Positions 1-9,258 are shown, numbered from the stretch's first letter. The stretch is 64,000 nucleotides of DNA from 0-14-0-80-60-11 sp049322355 (GCA_049322355.1 JBMORG010000010.1:558001-622000); one strand, 5' to 3'. A program made the numbers and translations. The notes: generated by a model not told the origin, from the letters alone.

Positions 1-305
1 AATTGAAACACGAAACCGACCTTGTGATTGCGAAAAGCAGCCAGGGACCGGTCGTCCAGGGCGAAGACATCCCGCCCCTCCCACTCCACTTTCCCGGCGC
101 TGGGACGCTCCAGGGTCCCCAGGATATGCAGCAGCGTCGATTTCCCGACTCCCGAGGCCCCCACCACTGCCAGAGTTTCGCCTTGGCGGATATCCAGGTC
201 AACTCCAGTGAGCACCTCCACCTGAATGCCGTTATGACGGAAGGTCTTAACCAGCCCGCGGATCTCGATCTTCACCGGGCCCTGAGGAGTTGCATTCTCT
301 GTCAT
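1..305 (-). CDS. lolD: LolD-type lipoprotein-release ABC ATPase, cut by the window edge
   Basis: Only the first 101 codons are present; the gene continues beyond base 1. The ATG at 305-303 has CAGGA six bases upstream. The product shows the start of an ABC ATPase: a beta-sheet N-terminus, Walker A GASGVGKST at residues 49-57, and the Q-loop region beginning at VGFVFQ by the edge. LolD powers release of outer-membrane lipoproteins from the inner membrane to LolA, working with LolC/LolE permeases. Two such permease genes lie directly upstream on the same strand, which supports LolD over MacB or FtsE. The signature motif and Walker B lie outside the window, so the assignment rests on the N-terminus and context. 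Confidence 0.85.
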   Translation of the reverse strand, partial: MTENATPQGPVKIEIRGLVKTFRHNGIQVEVLTGVDLDIRQGETLAVVGASGVGKSTLLHILGTLERPSAGKVEWEGRDVFALDDRSLAAFRNHKVGFVFQ

Positions 306-515
306 GGAGTTCCTGATTGGTAAGCCACCTTATCACTTTAACCAGGGAGCGTCAATGGAGGTTTCAGGTTTTGGGTTTTGGGTTCTAGGTTGTAGGCAGC
401 GCATTTGCAGTTTTTTAGCAACCTTTGCGTAATTGGATAACTCAAAGCAAGAATTGTTAAATCTATACTCCAAACGCAAGATCTGGTGCGTACCCTCCCA
501 GACCTGAAAAACCTA

Positions 516-1751
516 TCATTCGTACCTGATCGCCTCCACCGGGTCCAGCCGGGCCGCCTGCCACGAAGGATATAGGGTGGCCAAAAAGCTGATGGCCATG
601 GCCGCAGCGACGATGGCCAATACATCGGGAACCTGGACCGTAACCGGCAGGGTGGAAATGTAATAGACATCCCGGGGCAACTTGATGAATTGGTACTTTT
701 TCAAAATGGTGCATAGCCCCAGGCCCAACCCCAGGCCTCCCACTGTGCCCAGGCCTCCGATGATCAGGCCATTGATGATGAAGATTTGCATGATGCTCTG
801 GCGGGTGGCCCCCATGGATTTGAGAATGGCGATATCCCTGGTCTTTTTCATGACCATCATAAATAATGTCGAAGCAATGCCGAAGGCCGCCACCAGGATA
901 ATCAGGGTCAGGATGATAAACATGGCGATCTTCTCCAGCTTCAATGCGGCAAAGAGACTGCGGTTCATATAAATCCAGTTGCGGGTATAAAAGGGCGGCC
1001 CCAGCTTTTTCTGGATGACCTCCGCCAGTTCTGCCGCGGCATAAATATCCTTGATTTCCACCTCCAGGCCGGTGACCCGGTGCCCCAGACCCAAAAATTC
1101 CTGAAGGGCCGGGATACTGGTGTAGACCAGGGAGGAGTCGAACTCGTACATGCCCGAGTGAAAGATGGCGACGACTCGAAAGGGCTTGGTACGCGGCATC
1201 CGGCCCATGGGCGTCAGGGTGCCCAAAGGGGAGACCACGTTCAGGTAGTCTCCCACCGTCAGGTTGAGGTTCTTGGCCAGTTCGTTGCCGATGGCGGCCC
1301 GGGGCGGTTCTTCGGGGTCCCCCTCCGCCAGCTCGGCGAATTTGCCCTGCACCACGTCCAGGGCCCGGGGCCCTCCCTGGCGGATCAATGCCGGGTCAAT
1401 ACCCCGGATGATCCCCCCCGCAATGTTGCCCGGGGAAGAATACATCACCTGGGTGTAGATGAAAGGGTCTACCGAGACCACCCCGGAGACTTCCTTGATC
1501 TTGGCGGCCACCTCCTGTTCGTCCGTGATACTGGCCCCGTGTTTAAGAACAATGACGTGGGCATTGACGCTGAGGATCTTTTTTTTCAGGTCCAGATCGA
1601 AGCCGGTCATCACCCCGATGACCACGATGAGGGCCATAACCCCTACCGTTACTCCAGCCACAGAGATGAAGGTGGACAGGGACAGAAACCCTTTCTGGCG
1701 TTTTATCCCCTTAAGCAGCCGCAAGGCTACGAAGGTTTCGAAAAAGCTCAC
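516..1751 (-). CDS. LolC/LolE-family lipoprotein-releasing permease (second copy)
   Basis: This 411-residue protein has the family architecture: a cytoplasmic start rich in Arg/Lys (LRLLKGIKRQKGF), a first membrane helix at about residues 25-48, a large periplasmic MacB-like domain (about 50-265), and three C-terminal helices of the FtsX domain that include KTRDIAILKSMGA just after the second helix. It would form the membrane part of the LolCDE complex. It lies 18 bp downstream of a close paralogue of the same length and 210 bp upstream of lolD, in the order lysS-permease-permease-lolD. Which of the two is LolC and which LolE cannot be decided by eye; both keep the whole fold. Confidence 0.9.
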   Translation of the reverse strand: MSFFETFVALRLLKGIKRQKGFLSLSTFISVAGVTVGVMALIVVIGVMTGFDLDLKKKILSVNAHVIVLKHGASITDEQEVAAKIKEVSGVVSVDPFIYTQVMYSSPGNIAGGIIRGIDPALIRQGGPRALDVVQGKFAELAEGDPEEPPRAAIGNELAKNLNLTVGDYLNVVSPLGTLTPMGRMPRTKPFRVVAIFHSGMYEFDSSLVYTSIPALQEFLGLGHRVTGLEVEIKDIYAAAELAEVIQKKLGPPFYTRNWIYMNRSLFAALKLEKIAMFIILTLIILVAAFGIASTLFMMVMKKTRDIAILKSMGATRQSIMQIFIINGLIIGGLGTVGGLGLGLGLCTILKKYQFIKLPRDVYYISTLPVTVQVPDVLAIVAAAMAISFLATLYPSWQAARLDPVEAIRYE

Positions 1752-1769
1752 CCTCGCTCTCCTTAGCCT

Positions 1770-3005
1770 TTATTCATAGCGGATGGCCTCCACCGGATTC
1801 AGGCGGGCTGCCTGCCAGGAAGGATAGAGGGAGGCAATCAGGGTGATGGCCAGGGCCGCCAGGATAATGGACAACAGGTCCAGGGCCTGGATCTGCACCG
1901 GCAAGGTTTCCAGATAATAGATTTCTTTTGGCAGTTTGATGAATTGATATTTCTTCAACAACTCGCACAGGGCCAAGCCCGACAAGACCCCTAAAGAGGT
2001 GCCTGCCAATCCGATAAAAAGGCCGTTCAGGACAAAAATCTGAATGACGCTGCGGCTGGTGGCCCCCATGGATTTTAGGATAGCAATATCCCTGGTCTTT
2101 CTCATAACCATCATAAAGAGGGTAGAGGCGATGCCGAAGGCCGCCACCATAATGATCAGCGTCAAAATTATGAACATGGTGACTTTTTGCATTTTTAACG
2201 CCGCAAACAAAGGGCCGTGCATCTTCTGCCAGTCTTTAGTAAAAAAGGGGGCGCCCAGTTTTTCGGCAATGGCATGGGCCACTGGGCCTACGGCATAAAT
2301 ATCTTTGACCTGCACTTCCAGGCCGGTGACCTGGTGGCCCATCCCTAAAAATTCCTGCATCCGGGGAATGCTTAGAAACATGAGCCCTGAATCAAATTCA
2401 TACATGCCGGTATGGAAAATGGCGCCAACCCGGAATGATTTCAGGGTGGGCCGCCGCCCTGTGTCTGTGCGGCTTCCCAGGGGAGAGATGATATTCAGAT
2501 AGCTGCCCACTTTAAGATTGAGGGTTTTGGCCATCTCATTGCCGATAGCTATGGCGGGTGTTTCCTCTGGCTCCCCAGTCGTCAGATCGCTCCACTGCCC
2601 CTGTTGGAGCGTCAGGCCGGTGGGACCTCCGGCAGTCAGGAGCCCCGGCGCGATGCCCCGCAGCACTCCCCCGGAAAGGCCTTCCCCCGAGGACACCATT
2701 ACCTGGGTATAAATGAAGGGATGGGCAGCGCTCACCCCAGGGAGATTACTCACCTCATGGGCAATCTGTTCGTAATCGGTAAAGAGGGAGCCTTTTTTCA
2801 GAACAAGGATGTGCGCATTGATCCCCAGGATCTTTTTTTCCATTTCCTGGGTATATCCGGTCATTACCCCAATGACCACGATGAGGGCCATGACCCCCAC
2901 CATGACTCCCACCACGGAGATGAAGGTGGACAGAGAGAGAAAACCTCTTTGGCGCTTGACTCCCTTAAGCAAGCGCAAGGCCACGAACGACTCGAAAAAC
3001 CCCAA
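1770..3005 (-). CDS. LolC/LolE-family lipoprotein-releasing permease (first copy)
   Basis: This is a 411-residue paralogue of the next gene, with the same start (FVALRLLKGVKRQRGFLSL), the same helix near residues 25-48, a periplasmic domain, and a C-terminal FtsX domain with KTRDIAILKSMGATSRSV. It is expected to pair with the other copy and LolD in extracting triacylated lipoproteins from the inner membrane. It follows lysS with a gap of 5 bp, so the two are almost certainly co-transcribed and perhaps translationally coupled. The paralogues differ mostly in the periplasmic domain, as expected for LolC versus LolE division of labour. A simple recent duplication is less likely because differences are spread over the whole length. 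Confidence 0.9.
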   Translation of the reverse strand: MGFFESFVALRLLKGVKRQRGFLSLSTFISVVGVMVGVMALIVVIGVMTGYTQEMEKKILGINAHILVLKKGSLFTDYEQIAHEVSNLPGVSAAHPFIYTQVMVSSGEGLSGGVLRGIAPGLLTAGGPTGLTLQQGQWSDLTTGEPEETPAIAIGNEMAKTLNLKVGSYLNIISPLGSRTDTGRRPTLKSFRVGAIFHTGMYEFDSGLMFLSIPRMQEFLGMGHQVTGLEVQVKDIYAVGPVAHAIAEKLGAPFFTKDWQKMHGPLFAALKMQKVTMFIILTLIIMVAAFGIASTLFMMVMRKTRDIAILKSMGATSRSVIQIFVLNGLFIGLAGTSLGVLSGLALCELLKKYQFIKLPKEIYYLETLPVQIQALDLLSIILAALAITLIASLYPSWQAARLNPVEAIRYE

Positions 3006-3010
3006 GGAGC

Positions 3011-4495
3011 TTACCTCTCCGGCCTGAGGAGCGGAAACAAAATGACGTCCCGGATGGAGGGCGAATCGGTGAGGAGCATCACCAGCCGGTCGATGCCGAT
3101 GCCTTCGCCGGCAGTGGGGGGCATGCCTTGTTCCAGCGCCGTGATGAAGTCCTCGTCCAAGGCGTGGGGCATCTCTTCGTCGCCCGCGGCGTGAGCGGCC
3201 AACTGGGCTTCGAAGCGTTGACGCTGATCCAGAGGGTCATTGAGCTCGGAGAAGGCGTTGGCCATCTCCCGCCCGGCGATGAACAGCTCGAACCGGTCCA
3301 CCACCTCCGGGTCGGCATCGCTGCTCCGGGACAAAGGGGAAGTCTCCCGGGGATAACCCAATACAAAAGTGGGCTGCTGGAGGCGGGCTTCCACCTTGAG
3401 ATCGAAGAGTTTGGTAAGAGCCCGGCCGTACCCTTCCCCCGGGCGCAGGGTGACCCCTTCTTCCCGGGCCAAAGCCACCAGGGCTTCCCGGTCCCGCACC
3501 ACTTCAGCCGGGATGCCTCCGATCCGGGTCAGGGACTCCCGCAAATCCAACCGCGTCCAAGGCGGCGTAAGGTCGATCTCCTCTCCCTGGTAAATCAGCC
3601 TCGTGCTCCCCAGGACCTCCAGGGCCACTTGAGCGATCATCTCCTCGGTCAAGACCATCAGGTCCTCGTAGGTGGCATAGGCCTGGTAGAACTCCAACAT
3701 GGTGAATTCCGGGTTGTGCTGGATGGACAGCCCTTCGTTGCGGAAATTCCGGTTGATTTCGAAGACCCGGTCGAAGCCGCCGATCACCAGGCGCTTCAGA
3801 TAGAGTTCCGGCGCGATCCTCAGAAACAGCTTCATGTCCAAGGCCTGGTGATGGGTGACGAAGGGGCGGGCCGTGGCGCCTCCGGGAATAGGCTGCATCA
3901 TGGGGGTTTCCACTTCCAGGAAGCCCCGGGCCTCCAGGAATTGCCGCATCAGACTGATTATCGCCGACCGCTTGACAAAGACCTCCCGCACTTGGGGATT
4001 GACCATCAGGTCGAGATAGCGCTGGCGGTACCTGGTCTCCACGTCGGTCAGGCCGTGGTATTTTTCCGGCAAGGGCAAAAGCGCTTTGGTGAGTAGGACG
4101 AATTTGGACACCGCCAGGGTGAGTTCCCCGGTCTTGGTGCGAAACAGGGTGCCCTCAAACCCTACGATGTCTCCCAGGTCCAGGCGTTTGAACCGGGCAA
4201 AATCATCAGCGCCCAGCACCTGTTTCTGGACGTAGGCCTGGATGCGGCTGGTGCCGTCCTGGATGTGGCAAAAGCTGGCTTTGCCGAACTCTCTCAACAG
4301 CATGAGGCGGCCCGCCAGGCGGAAGGTATGGTTCAGCTCCTCCAGATCGGGCCCGGTCAGCGCTCCAAATTCTTCCAGAATCCGGGCAATGCTGTGGGTG
4401 GGGAAAAAGCGGTTATAGAAGGGATCGATGCCCTGCGCTCTCAGATCCGTGAGTTTTTGCAATCGCTGGGTGCGGATATTATCGGATTGTGCCAT
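3011..4495 (-). CDS. lysS: Lysyl-tRNA synthetase, class II
   Basis: The 494-residue enzyme charges tRNA-Lys with lysine. An N-terminal OB anticodon-binding domain (about 50-140) precedes the class II catalytic core, with motif 2 around RNFRNEGLSIQHNPEFT and motif 3 GIGIDRLVMLL near the C-terminus. The start was set at the ATG at 4495 (MAQSDNIR), which matches the family; a TTG seven codons upstream is in frame but is poorly placed relative to any Shine-Dalgarno sequence. The gene heads a minus-strand operon with the lol genes, an arrangement often seen in deltaproteobacterial genomes. A good sigma-70 promoter lies about 50-80 bp upstream. Confidence 0.95.
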   Translation of the reverse strand: MAQSDNIRTQRLQKLTDLRAQGIDPFYNRFFPTHSIARILEEFGALTGPDLEELNHTFRLAGRLMLLREFGKASFCHIQDGTSRIQAYVQKQVLGADDFARFKRLDLGDIVGFEGTLFRTKTGELTLAVSKFVLLTKALLPLPEKYHGLTDVETRYRQRYLDLMVNPQVREVFVKRSAIISLMRQFLEARGFLEVETPMMQPIPGGATARPFVTHHQALDMKLFLRIAPELYLKRLVIGGFDRVFEINRNFRNEGLSIQHNPEFTMLEFYQAYATYEDLMVLTEEMIAQVALEVLGSTRLIYQGEEIDLTPPWTRLDLRESLTRIGGIPAEVVRDREALVALAREEGVTLRPGEGYGRALTKLFDLKVEARLQQPTFVLGYPRETSPLSRSSDADPEVVDRFELFIAGREMANAFSELNDPLDQRQRFEAQLAAHAAGDEEMPHALDEDFITALEQGMPPTAGEGIGIDRLVMLLTDSPSIRDVILFPLLRPER

Positions 4496-4544
4496 GCGAT
4501 TCAGCCTGTTGGTCAATGCGGTGAATTTGTCCTTAAACTTTCAT

Positions 4545-4573
4545 TTTTTAATTTATTCCCCGTCCTTAGTCAA
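4545..4573 (-). promoter_or_regulatory. Candidate sigma-70 promoter for lysS-lol operon
   Basis: On the minus strand TTGACT (4573-4568) and TAAAAA (4550-4545) are separated by exactly 17 bases. The predicted transcript start near 4538 would give a leader of about 43 bases before the lysS ATG. Both boxes were read by eye; TTGACT matches consensus at five of six positions and TAAAAA at four of six. Confidence 0.5.
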
Positions 4574-4713
4574 GGATTAAAGCCCGATTCACCGTACAAG
4601 AGTCTGCCGGCTCGGCTCCTTGGCACCAATCCTTAAAGAAAATCACAGGAGGTTTAGATAAGCCATTGAAAACTTGTAGTCAGTGCGTAATTTTGCTAAC
4701 ATATAACTTTGGG

Positions 4714-5151
4714 ATGTTTTCTTTAGAATTTTTTACCCTCGAGATTAAAACCACTGCCGGGACCGACATTCTGGACCTCACGGACGCCGTGACGGCCCAA
4801 ATCCGGGAAACCGGGGTGACCGAGGGATTGCTTACCCTATTCATCTCCGGGTCCACCGCGGCCCTGAGCACCATCGAGTTCGAGTCCGGCGTGGTCAACG
4901 ATTTGCGGGCCGCCATCCACCGCCTCTTCCCCCAAGACCTCCCGTACGATCACGACCGTCGCTGGGGCGACGGCAACGGCTATTCCCACGTGCGCGCCGC
5001 CTTTCTCAAGCCGTCCCTGACCATCCCCATCGCCGGCGGCAGCCTCTTGTTGGGGACCTGGCAGCAGATCGTCCTGCTGGACTTCGACAACCGGCCCCGC
5101 CAGCGCCGCATCCAGGGCCAGGTGATGGGGCTCTATCCAGACCAAGGGTAA
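4714..5151 (+). CDS. YjbQ/UPF0047 family protein
   Basis: The 145-residue product has the YjbQ fold signature: the segment GLLTLFISGSTAALST (the family usually has a His in this motif), the NDLRAAIHRLFP stretch, RRWGDGNGYSHVRAAF, and a C-terminal GTWQQIVLLDFDNRPRQR. YjbQ proteins are known for a weak thiamine-phosphate synthase side activity; the true role is unsettled. The ATG at 4714 (MFSLEFF) matches the family N-terminus. A strong AGGAGG lies farther up, at 4647-4652, followed 13 bases later by an in-frame TTG (4666), so an N-terminus longer by 16 residues cannot be excluded. It precedes phoH by 27 bp and diverges from lysS. Confidence 0.85.
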   Translation: MFSLEFFTLEIKTTAGTDILDLTDAVTAQIRETGVTEGLLTLFISGSTAALSTIEFESGVVNDLRAAIHRLFPQDLPYDHDRRWGDGNGYSHVRAAFLKPSLTIPIAGGSLLLGTWQQIVLLDFDNRPRQRRIQGQVMGLYPDQG

Positions 5152-5178
5152 TCTCCGTCCGCCCAAAATAATTCTCCC

Positions 5179-6165
5179 ATGGCCACCGCCCAACTTACCT
5201 TCGAAGACAATTCCCTGGCCCAGGCCCTTTATGGCGAGCACGGCAAACACCTGGCCATCATCAGCCGCAGTTTAGGGGTGAAACACCAGGTCCGGGGCAA
5301 CCAGGTAGCCCTCCAGGGGCCGGAGGCCAACTTGCGTCTGGCGCAGCGCGTGCTTCAAGAACTTTACGGGCTGCTGCAGTCGGGGTATCCGGTCCTGGCA
5401 CAGGACGTGCAATACACTATAAAGATTCTTCAGGACAAGGAGAGCGCCTCCGTAAAGGATATCTTCCTGGACACGGTTTACATTTCCGCCATGAAGCGGC
5501 GCATCTCTCCCAAGAGCCTGAACCAGAAACGTTATATTGAAGCCATTCGCAGCCGTGACATCGTTTTCGGCATCGGTCCTGCGGGCACCGGAAAAACCTA
5601 TCTGGCCATGGCCATGGCAGTGGCCGCGTTGATGCACAATGACGTCATCCGAATCGTCCTGGCCCGGCCCGCGGTGGAGGCGGGAGAAAAGCTGGGTTTC
5701 CTTCCGGGCGACCTGGCTGAGAAAGTGAACCCCTATTTACGTCCTCTTTATGATGCACTTCATGATATGATGGACTTCGAAAAGGCCAGTCGGCTGGTGC
5801 AGCGGGGCACCATTGAAGTGGCTCCACTGGCTTTTATGCGGGGCCGGACTTTGAACGATTCGTTCGTTATTCTGGACGAGGCCCAAAATACCACGTCCGA
5901 GCAGATGATGATGTTTTTGACTCGCCTGGGATTCGGCTCCAAAGCGGTTATCACCGGGGACGTCACCCAGATCGACCTGCCTCCCGGAGCTCTGTCAGGC
6001 CTGGTGGAAGCCCGGGACCTCCTCAAGGGGGTAGAGGGCATCGCCTTCGTCCACTTCACCGAAAAGGACGTAGTGCGGCATCCCCTGGTGCAGGACATCA
6101 TCCGGGCTTATGACTACCGTCGAGCCCGTCGGGCCGGAAAAGAGGAAGAACCGCCGCTTACATGA
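5179..6165 (+). CDS. ybeZ: PhoH-like ATPase (YbeZ)
   Basis: The 328-residue protein has an N-terminal KH-like segment (about residues 15-70) and a PhoH P-loop ATPase domain with Walker A GPAGTGKTYLA near residue 135, ILDEAQNTT as Walker B, and ITGDVTQIDLP as the following sensor motif. YbeZ acts with the endonuclease YbeY in rRNA processing and ribosome quality control. Here ybeY lies two genes downstream with the HD-domain gene pgpH between them, the usual phoH-pgpH-ybeY order in Firmicutes and deltaproteobacteria. The gap to the next gene is 54 bp, so the three probably form one operon. Confidence 0.93.
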   Translation: MATAQLTFEDNSLAQALYGEHGKHLAIISRSLGVKHQVRGNQVALQGPEANLRLAQRVLQELYGLLQSGYPVLAQDVQYTIKILQDKESASVKDIFLDTVYISAMKRRISPKSLNQKRYIEAIRSRDIVFGIGPAGTGKTYLAMAMAVAALMHNDVIRIVLARPAVEAGEKLGFLPGDLAEKVNPYLRPLYDALHDMMDFEKASRLVQRGTIEVAPLAFMRGRTLNDSFVILDEAQNTTSEQMMMFLTRLGFGSKAVITGDVTQIDLPPGALSGLVEARDLLKGVEGIAFVHFTEKDVVRHPLVQDIIRAYDYRRARRAGKEEEPPLT

Positions 6166-6219
6166 TGAATTTATCACAGACAGGCCTGGGCTAACCGCCC
6201 GGGCCGGCGGAGCATCCTT

Positions 6220-8643
6220 ATGGCTGACAAAGACGTGCCCAATGCCATCAGCCGGTTCTTCGGCCTGGGGCGTAGTCTGCGCGCTAAATTTCCCATGCCG
6301 TTCTCTAGGAAAAGTCTCCTGCCTCCTTGGCAGGGGCAGGGAGCCAAGATCGCGCTGCTGGTGGGCTTAAGCCTGATAATGGCCCTCATCCTGTCCCCCA
6401 GGATTTCCGCCCCCTTGGGGAAGTACCGGGTGGGTGATGTGGCCCAGGAAAATGTCAGGGCCACCGGCGAATTCCTGGTGGAGGATGTGGAGACCACCGT
6501 TAAAAAGCGGGAAGAGTTAATGACTCAAGTCCCCCCGGTTTTTGATTTGCAGGAGCAATTGGGGGAGCAGGTCCAGCAGCGGCTCCAAAAAGCCATGGAC
6601 TTTATGCGGCGAATCTCCCAGGAAACCGCGTTGCCAACCCAGGAAGGCCGGACCAACCCCAGACCCCCCTATAGAGTCCTCTTGGAGCACAAGTCCGAAT
6701 TCGATAATATCCTGGGAGTCAGCATCCCTAAACCTACCTTTCAACTCTTGGCCAAGTCCGAATTTTCGCCCTATTTGGAAGCTATGCTTAACCAAATCCT
6801 GGCCCAGTTTTTCAGCCAGGGCGTGATCAGCAGCCGCACCATCCTCCAGTCGGAACCGCGGGAAATCCTGGTGCGCCGTCTGCCTTCCCACAAGGAGACC
6901 TTGGAACGTCCGCCTTTTTCCTTTATAGAGTTGGGTGAGGGGCGAAAATCTGCGGCCGGATATTGCCGGGACGTGGCCGTGGAGGTATCTCCCGCCGACC
7001 GCTGGTTGGTATGCGACCTTACCCAGCTTCTGCTGGTACCCAACGTCTCCCCCAATTGGGCCGAAACCCATGCACGCCAGGAAGCCAGCCTCAAACAGTT
7101 ACAGCCCGTTTACTTTAAAGTAAAACGGGGTGAGATTCTGGTGCGGGAGGGAGAACGCATTACCCCTATGCACCTGGTTAAGTTGCAGGCTCAGAGCAAA
7201 ATCTACCCACGCAGCCGCGGCGTTCTTATCTTCCTGGGCCTGTTCTTGAGCCTTGCAGTTCTCCTTCTGGTCTCCTATAAACTGGCCCGCCTCGCTCTGC
7301 GCCAATTTTCCAACCACATGAGGGACCTGATCTTCGTTGCAGCCCTGCTTGTGGTGGCTACCCTCCTGAACAAAGGACTCCTGGTGCTGGGGGACAACCT
7401 CTCCCGGAACCTTCCCCTGGTGAGCCAAAACCTGGTTTATATCCTGCCTCAAGGTTTGGCCGCCATTTTTGCCGCCATGTTTTTAGGGCTGGAAACGGGG
7501 GTAGGCGTAGCTTTCCTTGGCGCCACTTTCACCGCTCTCCTGGTGGATAGACCGTTCCCCCTCTTCATTTACCTAAGCATTGCCGGCATGGTGGGAGTCT
7601 GGGGTGTGAAAAATTGCCGTCGGCGCAACGCCTTGATTCAAACCGGCTTGTGCATCGCCGCGGTCAACATGATTCTACTGGCTGCCTTTAAATTGTTGGA
7701 GTTCCCCTTCACCGGGAGAGACCTCCTCGTCGGTGAGAGCTTTGCCCTCAGCGGTGGGGTGATTACCGGCATCCTGGCCCTGGGCCTGACTCCTATTATG
7801 GAAACGCTGTTCCGCTACTCTTCCAATATCCGCCTCCTGGAACTTTTGAACCTGGATCAGCCTATGCTGAAGGAACTGATGCTCATCGCCCCGGGGACTT
7901 ACCATCACTCTATGGTCGTGGGGCAGATGGTGGAAGCCGCCGCCGAGACCATCGGTGCCAATCCCATGCTGGCCAAGGCCGCGGCCTATTACCATGACCT
8001 TGGCAAAATCAAAAAACCGGCCTATTTTGTGGAAAATCAGATGGGCGGAGAAAACAAGCATGAGAAGCTGGCTCCTTCCATGAGCAGCCTCATCCTTATC
8101 TCCCATGTGAAGGACGGTGTGGACCTGGCTAGGAAACATAAGTTGGGGGATAGTATTACCGAAATCATCCGGCAGCACCACGGCACCAACATGATTACCT
8201 ATTTCTTTCACAAGGCCAAAACCCAAGCAGCCAACCCCAACCAAGTTAATTTGGAGGACTACCGCTATCCGGGTCCCAAACCCCAGACCAAGGAAGCCGG
8301 ATTGGTGCTATTGGCGGACCAGGTAGAGGCGGCCTCCCGGACTCTGGACGACCCCACTCCGGCCCGCATCCAGGGGATGGTGCAGAAAATCATTAATAAT
8401 GTCTTTGCAGACGGCCAACTTGATGAATGTGAGCTCACCCTGAAAGACCTCCACCACATCGCTAGGAGTTTTAATAAGATCCTGAGCGGCATCTTCCACC
8501 AGCGCATTCATTATCCCCAGGCCCCGGATAAGAAGAAGTCCAATGAAGATCTGGATAAGCAACCGCCAAAGAAAAACGGTCCTAAGTCAGGAGAATCTCC
8601 GGAAAAAAGCCGCGACGATCTTAGACGCCTTGGGCTGGTCTAA
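6220..8643 (+). CDS. 7TM-HD membrane phosphohydrolase (PgpH/YqfF family)
   Basis: This 807-residue inner-membrane protein has an N-terminal helix (about residues 45-65), a periplasmic 7TMR-HDED domain to about 335, a block of seven membrane helices (about 340-520), and a cytoplasmic HD domain with HHSMVVGQ, YYHDLGKIKKP and IIRQHHGT carrying the metal-binding His/Asp set. In Listeria the family member PgpH hydrolyses cyclic di-AMP; whether this organism makes that nucleotide is not shown by the window. A polar tail rich in Lys, Pro and Glu closes the protein. Its last 101 bases overlap the ybeY reading frame, which suggests coupled translation. Confidence 0.93.
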   Translation: MADKDVPNAISRFFGLGRSLRAKFPMPFSRKSLLPPWQGQGAKIALLVGLSLIMALILSPRISAPLGKYRVGDVAQENVRATGEFLVEDVETTVKKREELMTQVPPVFDLQEQLGEQVQQRLQKAMDFMRRISQETALPTQEGRTNPRPPYRVLLEHKSEFDNILGVSIPKPTFQLLAKSEFSPYLEAMLNQILAQFFSQGVISSRTILQSEPREILVRRLPSHKETLERPPFSFIELGEGRKSAAGYCRDVAVEVSPADRWLVCDLTQLLLVPNVSPNWAETHARQEASLKQLQPVYFKVKRGEILVREGERITPMHLVKLQAQSKIYPRSRGVLIFLGLFLSLAVLLLVSYKLARLALRQFSNHMRDLIFVAALLVVATLLNKGLLVLGDNLSRNLPLVSQNLVYILPQGLAAIFAAMFLGLETGVGVAFLGATFTALLVDRPFPLFIYLSIAGMVGVWGVKNCRRRNALIQTGLCIAAVNMILLAAFKLLEFPFTGRDLLVGESFALSGGVITGILALGLTPIMETLFRYSSNIRLLELLNLDQPMLKELMLIAPGTYHHSMVVGQMVEAAAETIGANPMLAKAAAYYHDLGKIKKPAYFVENQMGGENKHEKLAPSMSSLILISHVKDGVDLARKHKLGDSITEIIRQHHGTNMITYFFHKAKTQAANPNQVNLEDYRYPGPKPQTKEAGLVLLADQVEAASRTLDDPTPARIQGMVQKIINNVFADGQLDECELTLKDLHHIARSFNKILSGIFHQRIHYPQAPDKKKSNEDLDKQPPKKNGPKSGESPEKSRDDLRRLGLV

Positions 8644-9070
8644 GGGGGAACTGAGCCTTACCCTGATCAATGACCGGGCCATGGCGCGCCTAAACCGGGC
8701 TACCTTCGGGCGCCGCGGCCCCACCAACGTCATCGCCTTTCCCCTGGATGCGGAACAGTCGCCCTCGCCCCTTGGATTGCAGCACGGGGCGGCCAGCCCA
8801 CCCCCAGCTGGACCTTCCCATGTACTTTCTGAAGCCGGCCCACCTCAGCTATTGGGCGAGGTGGTGATCTCTCTGGAAACCACCCGCCGCCAGGCCCAGG
8901 AATTAGGCTGGCCTTGGCCGGAACTGCTGGATTTTTTCGTGATCCACGGCATATTACACCTGCTGGGCTACGACCATAAGGACCCTGCCGCCGAAGCAGA
9001 CATGAATTCCCGGGCCTGGGAATTGATGAGTGTCCTTTACCCCGGCCGCCGGTGGGACCAGGAATTCTAG
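8543..9070 (+). CDS. ybeY: Endoribonuclease YbeY, rRNA maturation factor
   Basis: The 175-residue protein has the UPF0054 zinc signature HGILHLLGYDH (H-x3-H-x5-H) near residues 135-145 and the typical start MKIWISNRQRK. YbeY acts in 16S rRNA 3' end maturation and ribosome quality control. The start ATG lies 101 bases inside the preceding pgpH gene, in another frame; the next in-frame ATG would remove the conserved N-terminal strand. Between the NVIAFPL motif (about residue 70) and LLGEVVISLET (about 107) lies an insertion of about 30 residues rich in Pro, Ser and Gly that most homologues lack, which explains the extra length. Confidence 0.92.
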   Translation: MKIWISNRQRKTVLSQENLRKKAATILDALGWSKGELSLTLINDRAMARLNRATFGRRGPTNVIAFPLDAEQSPSPLGLQHGAASPPPAGPSHVLSEAGPPQLLGEVVISLETTRRQAQELGWPWPELLDFFVIHGILHLLGYDHKDPAAEADMNSRAWELMSVLYPGRRWDQEF

Positions 9071-9193
9071 ACCATCCAGGGGTTTCCTCCCATTATCCAG
9101 ATTCGCCCTAAGAAGGCGCACCCGCAGTTGCGCTCCTGCCGCCGGTTGAATCATAAATCCCCTAATGTGTGTGCCATAAACCGTAACAAACGG

Positions 9194-9223
9194 TTGCCGG
9201 AGGCCGGGTAAAAGGATTATAAA
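9194..9223 (+). promoter_or_regulatory. Candidate promoter upstream of pdxJ
   Basis: TTGCCG (9194-9199) and TATAAA (9218-9223) are 18 bases apart in the gap after ybeY. A six-base-pair hairpin (AACCGT/ACGGTT) overlaps the -35 box. The predicted start near 9230 would leave a leader of about 29 bases containing the Shine-Dalgarno AAGGAGG. Confidence 0.4.
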
Positions 9224-9258
9224 TAAATTTTCGTGCCACTTTATTAAGGAGGATTGCT

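Noticed and set aside
359..398. GGTTTTGGGTTTTGGG stretch, also near 41240 and 50240
   Set aside because: The similarity is short and of low complexity; it may be a worn repeat but cannot be told from chance by eye.
3128..4096. Long frame (322 codons) opposite lysS, and similar ones opposite lolC/E, ddl, ispD and mutS2
   Set aside because: These are antisense shadows of GC-rich genes; their products are rich in Gly, Gln and His and have no family match.
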